DNA from: Planctomycetota bacterium
Lineage (GTDB): Bacteria > Planctomycetota > PUPC01 > JACPCR01
Assembly (NCBI GenBank): GCA_030740295.1
Contig: JASLXP010001124.1
Location: 1 to 14,881 of the forward strand
DNA: 14,881 nt
Reading direction: 5' to 3'
Part shown: one piece after another, positions 1-8,038 of the stretch
Layout: every line of letters starts with the position of its first letter
How positions within the stretch are numbered: position 1 is the stretch's first letter
Notes under the pieces: model-generated
Told to the model about the DNA's origin: nothing
What the model saw: only the letters and a program-made list of their open reading frames with translations
Database searches by the model: none
Translations under genes and position numbers: made by a program

Positions 1-1694
1 TCGCACTCCAGTCGTAGCAGTTCGCGGGCCGGGCCAGCACCCGGGCCGAAAAGCCGCTGGCACATTTCGTCCAAGGTCGCATCCACATCCAGATCCGGAT
101 TCCACAGCACGCGCCGCCAGACATACGACGTGGGAGCGTTGGACACTGATATCTTTCCACAGAATATTGAGAGGGTCGAGCCACGCAGGCAGTCGCGGTT
201 GCGGGAATAGAAATCCTGCACCAGGTGCGGATACTCCACCGGCCCGTATGTCCAGTCGCTTGGGCTGGAAGCGGAGCCTTCCGTCACGACCGGCACGCCC
301 CACTCCCGGATTCGTTTCTCGAATCCGCGACCCAGGGATGGGTGCATCTCCACGCCCAGTGACCACCAGTTAGCTGGCCACACCGCATCCACCCGCAAGT
401 TATCGGAAAACTTCACGTCGTCCGGAGGCGGCAAGTTCGCGCTCCGAAAGACCACCGTCTTGTCGGGCCAGCGCCTCTTGACCGCCTCACATAATCGATG
501 CATAAACAGGCCGAAGACCTGAATATGCACACGCTCTTCGACTATTTCGAAGGCTCGACGATCGCCATGCTCTGCGGCCAAGGCTTTCTTGAGTTCAGCG
601 TCGTCGCGATATCGGGACGCAGTCTTCGTACAGACCGGGCAGCGACATGGCATGCCGGGACTGTTTGGGAAATAGACGGTGCAGCTTTTCCCTGTGATGA
701 TTTTATGCTGCCAAACCAGTAGAGGATCCGAATCCCAGTGCTTTGACAATCGATCCAGGTAAGCATCGAGAGTTGCCTGCGCGCTATAGCAGACCCATCG
801 TTTGCTCCGCGTTCCATCCCCTTTGAGTGCCCCTAAGCCGCCCCACATCCCCGCATGTCCCTGAATGAGTCCTGTATCGTAGTCGAGATTGCGGCCGTGC
901 CGGATCAGAGCTAGATCGGCCGTATACCGCCTATCGGGTGCCAATCCGGCCTTGTCCTTATCTCGAACGACGCCCTGCGGAAAGGGGAGCGGCATCTGGT
1001 CACCCCTGTTGTGTCCTTCGCTGTGGAGAGCGAACATGCCGGAGTGGTCAATGTAGTGGTTCCTCAGACCAAAGACCGGCTGGTCACGATAATGCGAAGG
1101 AGGAATAATCAGAGAGGCATCGCGCGGGATCGAGCGGCCACCATACTCCGCCCGCCAGTACCAGCGTACGCCGGCGAAGCGTTCCAGGAAATCAGCCACG
1201 GCCCAGGTCGTTGCATTGTCCGCTTTACCGCCGCCAACCAGAAACACACGATTCGGTGCCGTCTTGACGACAAAGCCCTCAGGCGGAAGTTTCGCCGTGT
1301 CGATCCCGGCTTTGCGCGCCGCCTCGCAGTCGCCAATCACAATGGCCGGCTGAATTGCGGCTGGAAGTTCCTTGACCAGCTCGAGAGTGGCGCCGGTTCT
1401 GATGCGGACCACATCTATCAGCTCATCAATCAGGCGCCTCAACGCCGGCGGTGTCCCGAAATTCTTCTTGCCTTCCGGAGGGACCTCCTTAAGGGCCTTC
1501 GCATCGGCCACATAGACCACCGCCCGTTCCTTGCCATTGCGTACGACCTCGACCGGCGCGTGTTTTGACGCCTTCAGCCAGGTCACGGGCGTCAGATCGC
1601 GCGGTTTAAGACTTGGTACATCAGGCTCTCCTTCAACCAGCGCCGGAAACGCCAGAACGGAAGCCACGGACGATATGACAATGAACCGTCTCAT
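1..1694 (-). CDS. Secreted DUF4838 (alpha-glucuronidase-like) protein, 3' end outside window
   Basis: The reading frame is open from ATG at 1694 to the left edge (564 codons), so the C-terminus is missing. Residues 1-22 form a signal peptide: RR, then a hydrophobic stretch, with likely cleavage after VEG. Residues about 85-200 resemble the N-terminal domain seen in alpha-glucuronidases and related proteins, including FLVGGGKADNATTWAVADFLE and RFAGVRWYW. The rest matches DUF4838 by style, with the Cys motif CRCPVC (C350, C352, C355) and many aromatic residues. DUF4838 proteins are presumed carbohydrate-active exported proteins; substrate and catalysis are not established and I assign none. A GGAG lies 12 nt before the ATG, a weak ribosome site. 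The nearest upstream ATG in the leader is closed by an early stop. The gene sits about 320 bp downstream of the SUMF1-like pair on the same strand and may share their transcript or be separately expressed. Family call firm, function open. Confidence 0.85.
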   Translation of the reverse strand, partial: MRRFIVISSVASVLAFPALVEGEPDVPSLKPRDLTPVTWLKASKHAPVEVVRNGKERAVVYVADAKALKEVPPEGKKNFGTPPALRRLIDELIDVVRIRTGATLELVKELPAAIQPAIVIGDCEAARKAGIDTAKLPPEGFVVKTAPNRVFLVGGGKADNATTWAVADFLERFAGVRWYWRAEYGGRSIPRDASLIIPPSHYRDQPVFGLRNHYIDHSGMFALHSEGHNRGDQMPLPFPQGVVRDKDKAGLAPDRRYTADLALIRHGRNLDYDTGLIQGHAGMWGGLGALKGDGTRSKRWVCYSAQATLDAYLDRLSKHWDSDPLLVWQHKIITGKSCTVYFPNSPGMPCRCPVCTKTASRYRDDAELKKALAAEHGDRRAFEIVEERVHIQVFGLFMHRLCEAVKRRWPDKTVVFRSANLPPPDDVKFSDNLRVDAVWPANWWSLGVEMHPSLGRGFEKRIREWGVPVVTEGSASSPSDWTYGPVEYPHLVQDFYSRNRDCLRGSTLSIFCGKISVSNAPTSYVWRRVLWNPDLDVDATLDEMCQRLFGPGAGPARELLRLEC

Positions 1695-1821
1695 GGGTTG
1701 TCTCTACTCCAAATTCAGCATTTCATCGCCGGTTCACCCAACAGGAATTTAACTGTGCATATCGTACACGAAGCGGAGAAGGTATGAACCGAAGGCTGGC
1801 TTCGCCCGCAATAGCTCCCTG

Positions 1822-1886
1822 GGGTCGCCGGCGTCTCGCCGGCATAGCGACCCAAGGTCGCTCCCATATGCCAGCGGGACGCTGGC
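1822..1886. repeat. Cluster of nested GC-rich palindromes (REP-like) in intergenic spacer
   Basis: The 1695-2015 spacer has no convincing gene. It holds several perfect stems: GCCGGCG/CGCCGGC (1827-1833 and 1837-1843, loop TCT), an alternative outer pairing GGGTCGC/GCGACCC (1822-1828 and 1847-1853), GCGACC/GGTCGC (1847-1852 and 1856-1861), and GCCAGCG/CGCTGGC (1870-1876 and 1880-1886, loop GGA). These overlap, so alternative folds compete. Such GC-rich hairpin clusters between genes are typical of dispersed REP-type elements. Here the cluster lies downstream of the 537-aa gene and upstream of the DUF4838 gene, so it could stabilise the 3' end of one transcript, attenuate readthrough, or be a passive mobile repeat. 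No U-tract follows on either strand, so it is not a classic terminator. The remainder of the spacer shows nothing I can name. Confidence 0.75.
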
Positions 1887-2015
1887 GCACCCAGGATTCC
1901 TCCACACCGCGCCCCCCTGTGCGCAACTCCGGTCGCCCCCATAATCCCAGTTGCTCGAAAAATCCGCGGTATGAAACAGGGACGGAACATGTGCTCTGTT
2001 CGCCCGCCACGTACG

Positions 2016-3629
2016 CTATTCCCGGGCATTCGGATTCTGCAGCGGCGCGGTGCGTACGGCGCGGAACTTGAAGTCACGGTTTCGGTCAGTTCTCACCACG
2101 GCGGTGTTCATGCGGTCCGAGGCACGTGCGCGCACCAGGTCGATACCGCGGCCGGCCATGTCGAAATAGTGGATCCTGAAACCCGATCCAACTGCATCGG
2201 CCTTCGGCCAGTCCACCGGGGGCGTCAGCGTCCCGCGACCGTGCGTGCCCTTGAATCTGCTTCCCGTCGCATTGCCTACGGTCACCACGCGCTCGCACTG
2301 TTGTTCCCAGCTCTTGAAGGACTCCCACTCAAACGGCCCGATCGCCCGAATGCCCCAGTAGGATGGGCCGACTTCCTCGGCGACCGGATAGCGGGGGCCG
2401 CGGACCGCCTTCTCAAGCTCCAGCTCGCTCATCGGCCGCAGCCCTGCCCAGGAGGCGTAGGCAACAGAATCCGCCCAGGAGATCATGCGCATTCCGGATC
2501 CATCCCGTGCGCCACCGTTCCGGTATGCAAACAGGTAGTCCGGGGCCCTGCCTATACGCAGAACTCGGAACCCATGCTTTACCCTGGTGGTGATAGGCCC
2601 ACGCGCCTCGGCCTGTGCCGGTGTCATGGTGCTCAGGAACTGGGCGTAGCGCCCGGGAGTGACGTGCTGTCTCATGCAGTAGAATGCCCGAAACCCATTC
2701 GGAAACGAGGCCGGAATTTCGCCGCCGTCCTCCGGGGATGCGCCGTTAGCCCACAGTCTTCCTTCTTCTCGGCCCGTGGGGATCGCGCCCGGCCCGGTCA
2801 CCCGATACGGCGAGACGCCACTGCCGTCCGCCTTGCTGAGGTGAAACGCGTTGACCTCCGGGCCACCGGTTCCCAGGTAGTAGGGGCCTTCGGCCACGTA
2901 AACCATTTCGACCCCGAACGACCGGAACTCAACATCCGTGCCCTCAAAGCGACCAAATCGAACAATGTTGTGGAAGTCTTCCGGCACACTCGGAGTGTCC
3001 TCTGGTGAAGGCGCGCGGAACTCGGCCCCCGACAGGGCCTTTGCAAGGACATCGTGTTTCGACAGCGTGATATCCCAGAGCAGTGTAACCGCACGCGTAT
3101 TTGCAGCGCCGCCACCATTCCCGGCCCGTCGCAGGAATACGCCGGTGAATCCGTCCGGGCCGTCTGGTACCAGGAACTCCAGCGGCGTGTTGCGTTCCTT
3201 ATTCAGGAAGATGTCGGGCCGGCTTTCGATCCCCTCAATCCGTTTGTCCTGTGGTTTGCCAAGGTAGTGAGCAAGCGAGCCGCCGTCCCCCGCACCCTCG
3301 GGATTGTTCTCGTGCCCGTAACCGTCCGGGTTCAGAACACGGTCCGCGGCAAGTCGCACATGCTGCCAGGGCGCAGTCTTGTTGGCCCGGACCTTGAAGA
3401 ACACCCATGCGGCGGTGTGTGTGTTGTCGTTCCGCGAAGCGCTGTCCCACGAGACATCAAACTGGATTGCGTGGGTTCTGGCGTCGCGCGGCAGAATCTT
3501 GATGTTTGTTATCCGCACCTGCGGATCGAAGTAATTTGCACCAAAGCCGACCTGGCCGGGCAGTAGCATGCCAAAGGCGAGCATGCACAGCCGACCGATG
3601 CGAACACGAATGGAGTTTTCTAACTTCAT
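2016..3629 (-). CDS. Secreted SUMF1/FGE-like domain protein, 537 aa
   Basis: Residues 1-30 are a signal peptide with cleavage near GFG/AN. Residues about 38-190 form an all-beta-looking module (VRITNIKIL, IQFDVSW, AAWVFFKV, PWQHVRL, GVFLRR). Residues about 238-528 are SUMF1/FGE-like: EMVYVAEGPYYLG opens the fold, GFRAFYCMRQHVTPGRYAQF follows, and SWAGLRPMSELELEKA (393-408) is the family signature. The end, KFRAVRTAP, is also typical. In FGE proper a catalytic Cys pair follows an RGGSW-like motif; here residues 490-510 contain no Cys, so sulfatase activation is unlikely. The start ATG overlaps the upstream gene's TGA (ATGA), which implies translational coupling. The protein resembles the second half of that neighbour, sharing a GTHGxG motif (461-466) and the DWP motif (473-475), and probably arose by duplication. 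It likely acts outside the cytoplasm, perhaps with its neighbour. Confidence 0.85.
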   Translation of the reverse strand: MKLENSIRVRIGRLCMLAFGMLLPGQVGFGANYFDPQVRITNIKILPRDARTHAIQFDVSWDSASRNDNTHTAAWVFFKVRANKTAPWQHVRLAADRVLNPDGYGHENNPEGAGDGGSLAHYLGKPQDKRIEGIESRPDIFLNKERNTPLEFLVPDGPDGFTGVFLRRAGNGGGAANTRAVTLLWDITLSKHDVLAKALSGAEFRAPSPEDTPSVPEDFHNIVRFGRFEGTDVEFRSFGVEMVYVAEGPYYLGTGGPEVNAFHLSKADGSGVSPYRVTGPGAIPTGREEGRLWANGASPEDGGEIPASFPNGFRAFYCMRQHVTPGRYAQFLSTMTPAQAEARGPITTRVKHGFRVLRIGRAPDYLFAYRNGGARDGSGMRMISWADSVAYASWAGLRPMSELELEKAVRGPRYPVAEEVGPSYWGIRAIGPFEWESFKSWEQQCERVVTVGNATGSRFKGTHGRGTLTPPVDWPKADAVGSGFRIHYFDMAGRGIDLVRARASDRMNTAVVRTDRNRDFKFRAVRTAPLQNPNARE

Positions 3630-6600
3630 GGTCTGCCCTGCACATCAAGTACGAGATCTTTCATCAGATGGCCGTTCTTCGGGTGCAGAAACAGCACAAA
3701 CAAGTTAGCCAGTAATTGGACATCACCTGTGTTCGCTTTGCACTGCACGAACAGCGTGTTTTGCCCTTTCCGCAGGCGGGTCGGGCCTTTACTCGTCTTC
3801 GCGTTCGGCCTGGTGTCATGCACGACTTTGCCGTTCAGCCAGATGCGCCCGAAGAAGGGCCGGGTGGGCGCCGGCAAACCGCGGTTCGCTCGCCAGAAGA
3901 TCCGATTGTCTACCCAGGTCGCTGCCCGGCTCTCGCTCACCATGCTGAGCGTTGCCTCGCGATTGGTGGGCGCATACACGCGTGTGGCTGCCAGGACAAT
4001 GGTGTTCGCCTTGGGCAACGGATCGAGGAGGCTGACCCAGAGACTGCCGCCGTGGACTACTTCCTTCCAACGTTTCGGCGGCCCCTTCGCCGTGAACAGG
4101 CCGGGTGGCGGATCCGGGAAAGAGTCCTTCTTCTTGTTCTGCGGATCCGCAACGATTTCGCCGAGTCCGCCGAGCCCTTCAAGGTTGCTGTTTTCATCAT
4201 CCAATATACCGCCCCCGCTCATCTTCGGGCCTTTCGTGTCAGGGATCTGATACTGGCCAACCCACCATCGTGATTGAACTCGGAATTCGGTGACAGTCTC
4301 CGCTGTCTGTGCGGCGCCGTTTGCGGTGACAACCTGATAGGGCAGGGCGCGGTAGCCGAAGTCGCTGACCGGTTGGGGGGGGAAGACGAAAGTCGCCTTC
4401 GCCGTGGCGTGTGGGCCAATTTCAAAGCGCTGTTCCGGTTCCTTGATCTTGATATCGGCCGGTGGTTTCCAACGGATTGTCAGTGCATGTGCACGTCCGG
4501 TCATATTGGCAACAGCGACATGGATCTGGCCTCCGGTCACAGACCTGACAACCGGCGGCTTTGCGGCCAGCGGGTTGTCCAATGGCACGTTGACGGTTGC
4601 TTCTGAAAGCACGTTGCCGTCCGTTGAAAGCACCTGAAACGGCAACCGCTGGGTACGGCGGGCCGTGCGTAGAACACTCTCGGTGAGAACCATCGTGAGC
4701 TGGAACGGCGTCTCGGCGCCGGCCGCTGCCGTGAGCGTCCGGGCCGCCGCGCCACCTGGGAAACAGCCGTCGGGCATGGCGGAGCCTACCGTAACCTTCA
4801 GCGCCTTGTCGCTCCTGTTTAGAAAACTCCCGCTGAGCACAACAATATTGATGTCGTGCTCTCTCAGATCGGGCAACGGGTCAAGTTTCAGGGCGAACTG
4901 CTTCCCGGCGCCCGTTGTCGCCGTGTTTGCCACGACTGCGCCGGGGGCGGTACGCACACCGCGCCAGCCCTCATAGTGCCAGCCGGGTAGCCTGGCGCTC
5001 TGCCTGGTGAGACTATCGTTGCCGGAGGACTCGTTCCGATGGGAAACCGCCGCGGCCCCTCCAATTCCACCGCCGCGCAGTGCTGTTCCTGTGCCTTGCT
5101 CTGCGGGCCAGTCTTTCGGCAGGACCGGTTCACCGAGGCCGTGCGTACCCGCAAATCCCTTTGCGACCGGCTCGACCGACACGACGCGGTCAAAAGGCGT
5201 GCCCCCGGCGAGATCCCTGATTTTCCAAAACGATTGCACCATCTCATTTGGAACCGGTTTTTCGGGACCGCGACGCGCCTTTTCGTATTCCAGCTCTGTC
5301 ATCGGCCGCAGCCCGGCCCAGGCGGCGAATCCGGCGCCTTGCCACCAGGTCAGGCCCTCCCCGCCGATCCGTCCGATCGTACGGACCGGCCAGTTCCCCC
5401 TTTGATATTGGTGTTCGGTGGACCGGACCTTTGACTGCAAGCTCAGGAAGGCGGCAAACTGCCCTTGCTTGATGCCCCATTTCATACAATAAAAGGCCCG
5501 GTAGCCTTTGGGATATGCCGCCGGGAGCTCGCCTGCGTCGGAGCCGTCAGGTTGTGCGCCGGTAGCCCATAACCTGTCCTTCTGCGGGCCGGTTGGTATA
5601 GCTCCTGAAGCGGACACCAGATATGGCAAGGTGTTCTGGCTGCCGTCGGTATATTTGAAAAAACGGTTCGCCTCACTACCGCCTGAACCGAGATAGAACG
5701 CCCCTCCGGGAACGTAGACCATTTCGATGCCGAAGGGCTGTAGGGAAGGTTTCAGGGGGAGAGCTTCGCACAGAACCGTGACGCCCCGAATCTTGACGGC
5801 ACCCTTCCCGGCTTCGGAGCGTTGAATGAAAAGACCAGTGAAGCCATCCTTGCCATCTGGCACGATCAAATCGACAGGCGTTCCTTCACCGCGACGATAT
5901 CCCCTGGGGTTGAGCACACGATCCGCAACCAGCTTGACGTGTTGCCAGTCCCCCATGCTTTTGGAGCGCGTTTTGAAATAGATCCAGGCGGCGTCGTGGT
6001 TCTTTGCATCGCGCCAGGAGTCGTCCCAAGCGATATCGAACGTAAGTGTGGCCGTCTTTACGTCGCGGGCACTGTTCTTAACGTTTTCGATGCGCACCGC
6101 CTTGTTGAACAGGCGCGAGGCGTGCACGCTGGGGGCAGACGCCGCTACCGGCGGACGGCCGGCCGCGGCCGAGCGTACGCAGCGGAATCCGTATCGGGGT
6201 GATAAGACTCGGTTCTGTCCACCGAGTTCCCTGCCGCCGCGAGCCGAAACCTGAAGGCTACGGCTACCCGTAGTGAGTCCCCCACCTCGCGTGACCGTGG
6301 CTGGATCATACCCTACGTCCAGATGTTCCCAGGGCTCCGGAGGAGCATTTCCACCGCCGTGCCCGCCCGCAAACTGCCGTCCCCGGGCATGTCCCAGGCG
6401 CACGAAGCCCTCAACGAGGTTGCCGCTTAGTTCCATGATACCCCAGTAGGAAGCGCCAGCGGCGACCCGGTCGCTCTCGGGTGTCGCGAAGATCCCGGCG
6501 CGCAGTGGCCGGTTGATCTCATTCGCCGCGGACCCGAACGGCTTGTTGCTCTGCCATATCGTTCCGAGCCAAGCCGCATTGCCGCGCTTGGCATTGGGAT

Positions 6601-8011
6601 CGCTCGGTCCCACCCATTCGACCCGCTCGTTGGGTTTGTATGCGTTTACGACCTCGTACCCGTCAGGCGGCCCCTCCTTGCTGTTAGTCCCCAAGATCTC
6701 GGCTGTGCCCCAGGCGAATTCGCCAGGCACCGGCTTGAGCGGGCCACGGCAGACCTTCTCAAACTCGAGCTCGGACATTGGCCGCAGTCCAGCCCATGCC
6801 GCGAAATTCATGCCTAGTGTCCAACTGAAACCGCCGCAGGGCATGTGGGGGGCGTCAGCGACATAGACGGCAGCCGCTCCCGACCCCTGACGCCTGATTC
6901 CCTGACCCACGCTACCGTCACCCAGCCGCTTTCTGATGTTCTCGCTTAACGTGTTGAGGAACATCGCCATATCGCCGCGCGTGATTTCGTGCTTCATGCA
7001 GTAGGATGCAGCATACCCCTTGGGATACCGGGCGGGGAGTGCGAACGAGACCCCGGTGGAAAAGTCGTCGTAGGTACCTATGCAATCGTTGTTGCCCATG
7101 CCAGTGCGGCTCCTACCGCCGACCCGCAGTTCCCCTTCGCTCTTTATCCGGATCGGTTTCGCTGTATTGGATGCCGTGAGCTGCCCGGCGATGAATTTCG
7201 GCTCCGTGGTTCCGTCACCGGCCCAGAACGCGCCTTCCGGCACATAGACCATGTGGATGGCACATACCCGGATCTGCACATTGCCGGCTTGACGCTTCGT
7301 GGCATCAGCCGCCTCCTTCTCGGCAAAGGCCTCTTCAAACAGCCCGCCAAGACCGTCGCCATCATCCTGTTCGATTTCAGGCACTTTCTTCTTCGGGCTC
7401 TTCCGCGCAGGGCGAGCGCCCGTGACGAGCATATTCTCTAAGCTTTTCACACCGTCCGCCCCAGCCAGCCACCGTAGCTTCACCCCGTTCCACTTGTTCT
7501 GCCCGCTGCCCGGTGCATTACGGTAGATAAACACCCCGACGGCCTGCTTCCCATCGTCGGTCATCCCGGGATCCACGCTCGCGCCCGCCGGGACCTGGTG
7601 GTCTCCAGCCTCAGTTGACAACGTGGCATGCTCCCAGTGCCTGACACCGGGCTTCTTGAATTTGACGAAGATCCAGGCCGCGTCCCAGTTCTCGAGCTTG
7701 AGCGTGTCCTTGCCGCCGTGGGCGGCTGCCGGGACCTCCCAGGCGGCGCGCCAGGAGTGGCCCCATGCCAGATCGAAGCTCACGATACCCGTGCCTTTGG
7801 CGCCGGCTTCTCCGCAGCTCACGTTCGTAATCCGGATCGGATCGGCCTTGCCCGTGCCCTTGAACCGCGCCGCCGCATGTTGGTCGGCGCACAGGCTGCA
7901 TACATCGATCAGAAAGCAGAAAGCTATCAGTACCAGAAGCACTTCGTGGCAAACACGTATCGAACCTGAACTCGGGATCATCTGACCCTTCTTCTTTCCG
8001 AGATTGTTCAT
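3626..8011 (-). CDS. Large secreted protein with two beta-module/SUMF1-like units and C-terminal Ig-like domains, 1461 aa
   Basis: Layout: signal peptide about 11-41; beta-module 58-190; acidic Gly-rich linker 210-240; SUMF1-like domain 252-613 (signature AAWAGLRPMSELEFEK, 404-419; ELSGNLVEGFVR, 527-538; end RYGFRCVRSA); second beta-module 638-750; second SUMF1-like domain 762-1022 (AAWAGLRPMTELEYEK, 896-911); two Ig-like regions about 1035-1145 and 1155-1245; a second acidic Gly-rich stretch 1266-1300; and a C-terminal beta-rich region to 1461 with RIWLNGKVVHD, resembling carbohydrate-binding jelly-roll domains. No Cys lies at 575-600 or 979-1000, where FGE has its catalytic pair, so this is probably not a sulfatase activator. 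ATG 8011 has no clear ribosome site. ATG 7981 (residue 11) is preceded by GGAAAGAAGAAGGG and would start directly before the signal peptide, so it may be the true start. First of a coupled pair with the 537-aa gene. Confidence 0.85.
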   Translation of the reverse strand: MNNLGKKKGQMIPSSGSIRVCHEVLLVLIAFCFLIDVCSLCADQHAAARFKGTGKADPIRITNVSCGEAGAKGTGIVSFDLAWGHSWRAAWEVPAAAHGGKDTLKLENWDAAWIFVKFKKPGVRHWEHATLSTEAGDHQVPAGASVDPGMTDDGKQAVGVFIYRNAPGSGQNKWNGVKLRWLAGADGVKSLENMLVTGARPARKSPKKKVPEIEQDDGDGLGGLFEEAFAEKEAADATKRQAGNVQIRVCAIHMVYVPEGAFWAGDGTTEPKFIAGQLTASNTAKPIRIKSEGELRVGGRSRTGMGNNDCIGTYDDFSTGVSFALPARYPKGYAASYCMKHEITRGDMAMFLNTLSENIRKRLGDGSVGQGIRRQGSGAAAVYVADAPHMPCGGFSWTLGMNFAAWAGLRPMSELEFEKVCRGPLKPVPGEFAWGTAEILGTNSKEGPPDGYEVVNAYKPNERVEWVGPSDPNAKRGNAAWLGTIWQSNKPFGSAANEINRPLRAGIFATPESDRVAAGASYWGIMELSGNLVEGFVRLGHARGRQFAGGHGGGNAPPEPWEHLDVGYDPATVTRGGGLTTGSRSLQVSARGGRELGGQNRVLSPRYGFRCVRSAAAGRPPVAASAPSVHASRLFNKAVRIENVKNSARDVKTATLTFDIAWDDSWRDAKNHDAAWIYFKTRSKSMGDWQHVKLVADRVLNPRGYRRGEGTPVDLIVPDGKDGFTGLFIQRSEAGKGAVKIRGVTVLCEALPLKPSLQPFGIEMVYVPGGAFYLGSGGSEANRFFKYTDGSQNTLPYLVSASGAIPTGPQKDRLWATGAQPDGSDAGELPAAYPKGYRAFYCMKWGIKQGQFAAFLSLQSKVRSTEHQYQRGNWPVRTIGRIGGEGLTWWQGAGFAAWAGLRPMTELEYEKARRGPEKPVPNEMVQSFWKIRDLAGGTPFDRVVSVEPVAKGFAGTHGLGEPVLPKDWPAEQGTGTALRGGGIGGAAAVSHRNESSGNDSLTRQSARLPGWHYEGWRGVRTAPGAVVANTATTGAGKQFALKLDPLPDLREHDINIVVLSGSFLNRSDKALKVTVGSAMPDGCFPGGAAARTLTAAAGAETPFQLTMVLTESVLRTARRTQRLPFQVLSTDGNVLSEATVNVPLDNPLAAKPPVVRSVTGGQIHVAVANMTGRAHALTIRWKPPADIKIKEPEQRFEIGPHATAKATFVFPPQPVSDFGYRALPYQVVTANGAAQTAETVTEFRVQSRWWVGQYQIPDTKGPKMSGGGILDDENSNLEGLGGLGEIVADPQNKKKDSFPDPPPGLFTAKGPPKRWKEVVHGGSLWVSLLDPLPKANTIVLAATRVYAPTNREATLSMVSESRAATWVDNRIFWRANRGLPAPTRPFFGRIWLNGKVVHDTRPNAKTSKGPTRLRKGQNTLFVQCKANTGDVQLLANLFVLFLHPKNGHLMKDLVLDVQGRP

Positions 8012-8038
8012 CGTTCATCAACGATACAACGGCAGAAC

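Noticed and set aside
1011..1568. Plus-strand open frame of 185 codons opposite the DUF4838 gene
   Set aside because: The opposite strand is continuously open for 564 codons with DUF4838 features; the plus frame has no ribosome site or recognisable domain.
1976..2001. AACAG...CTGTT stem just after the 537-aa gene as a terminator
   Set aside because: The stem is short and imperfect and no U-tract follows on the minus strand.
1971..3008. Long plus-strand open frame of 345 codons opposite the 537-aa gene
   Set aside because: It is antisense to a protein with a signal peptide and a clear SUMF1-type signature, and its translation is Arg/Pro-rich with no motif. It is a shadow of high G+C coding sequence.
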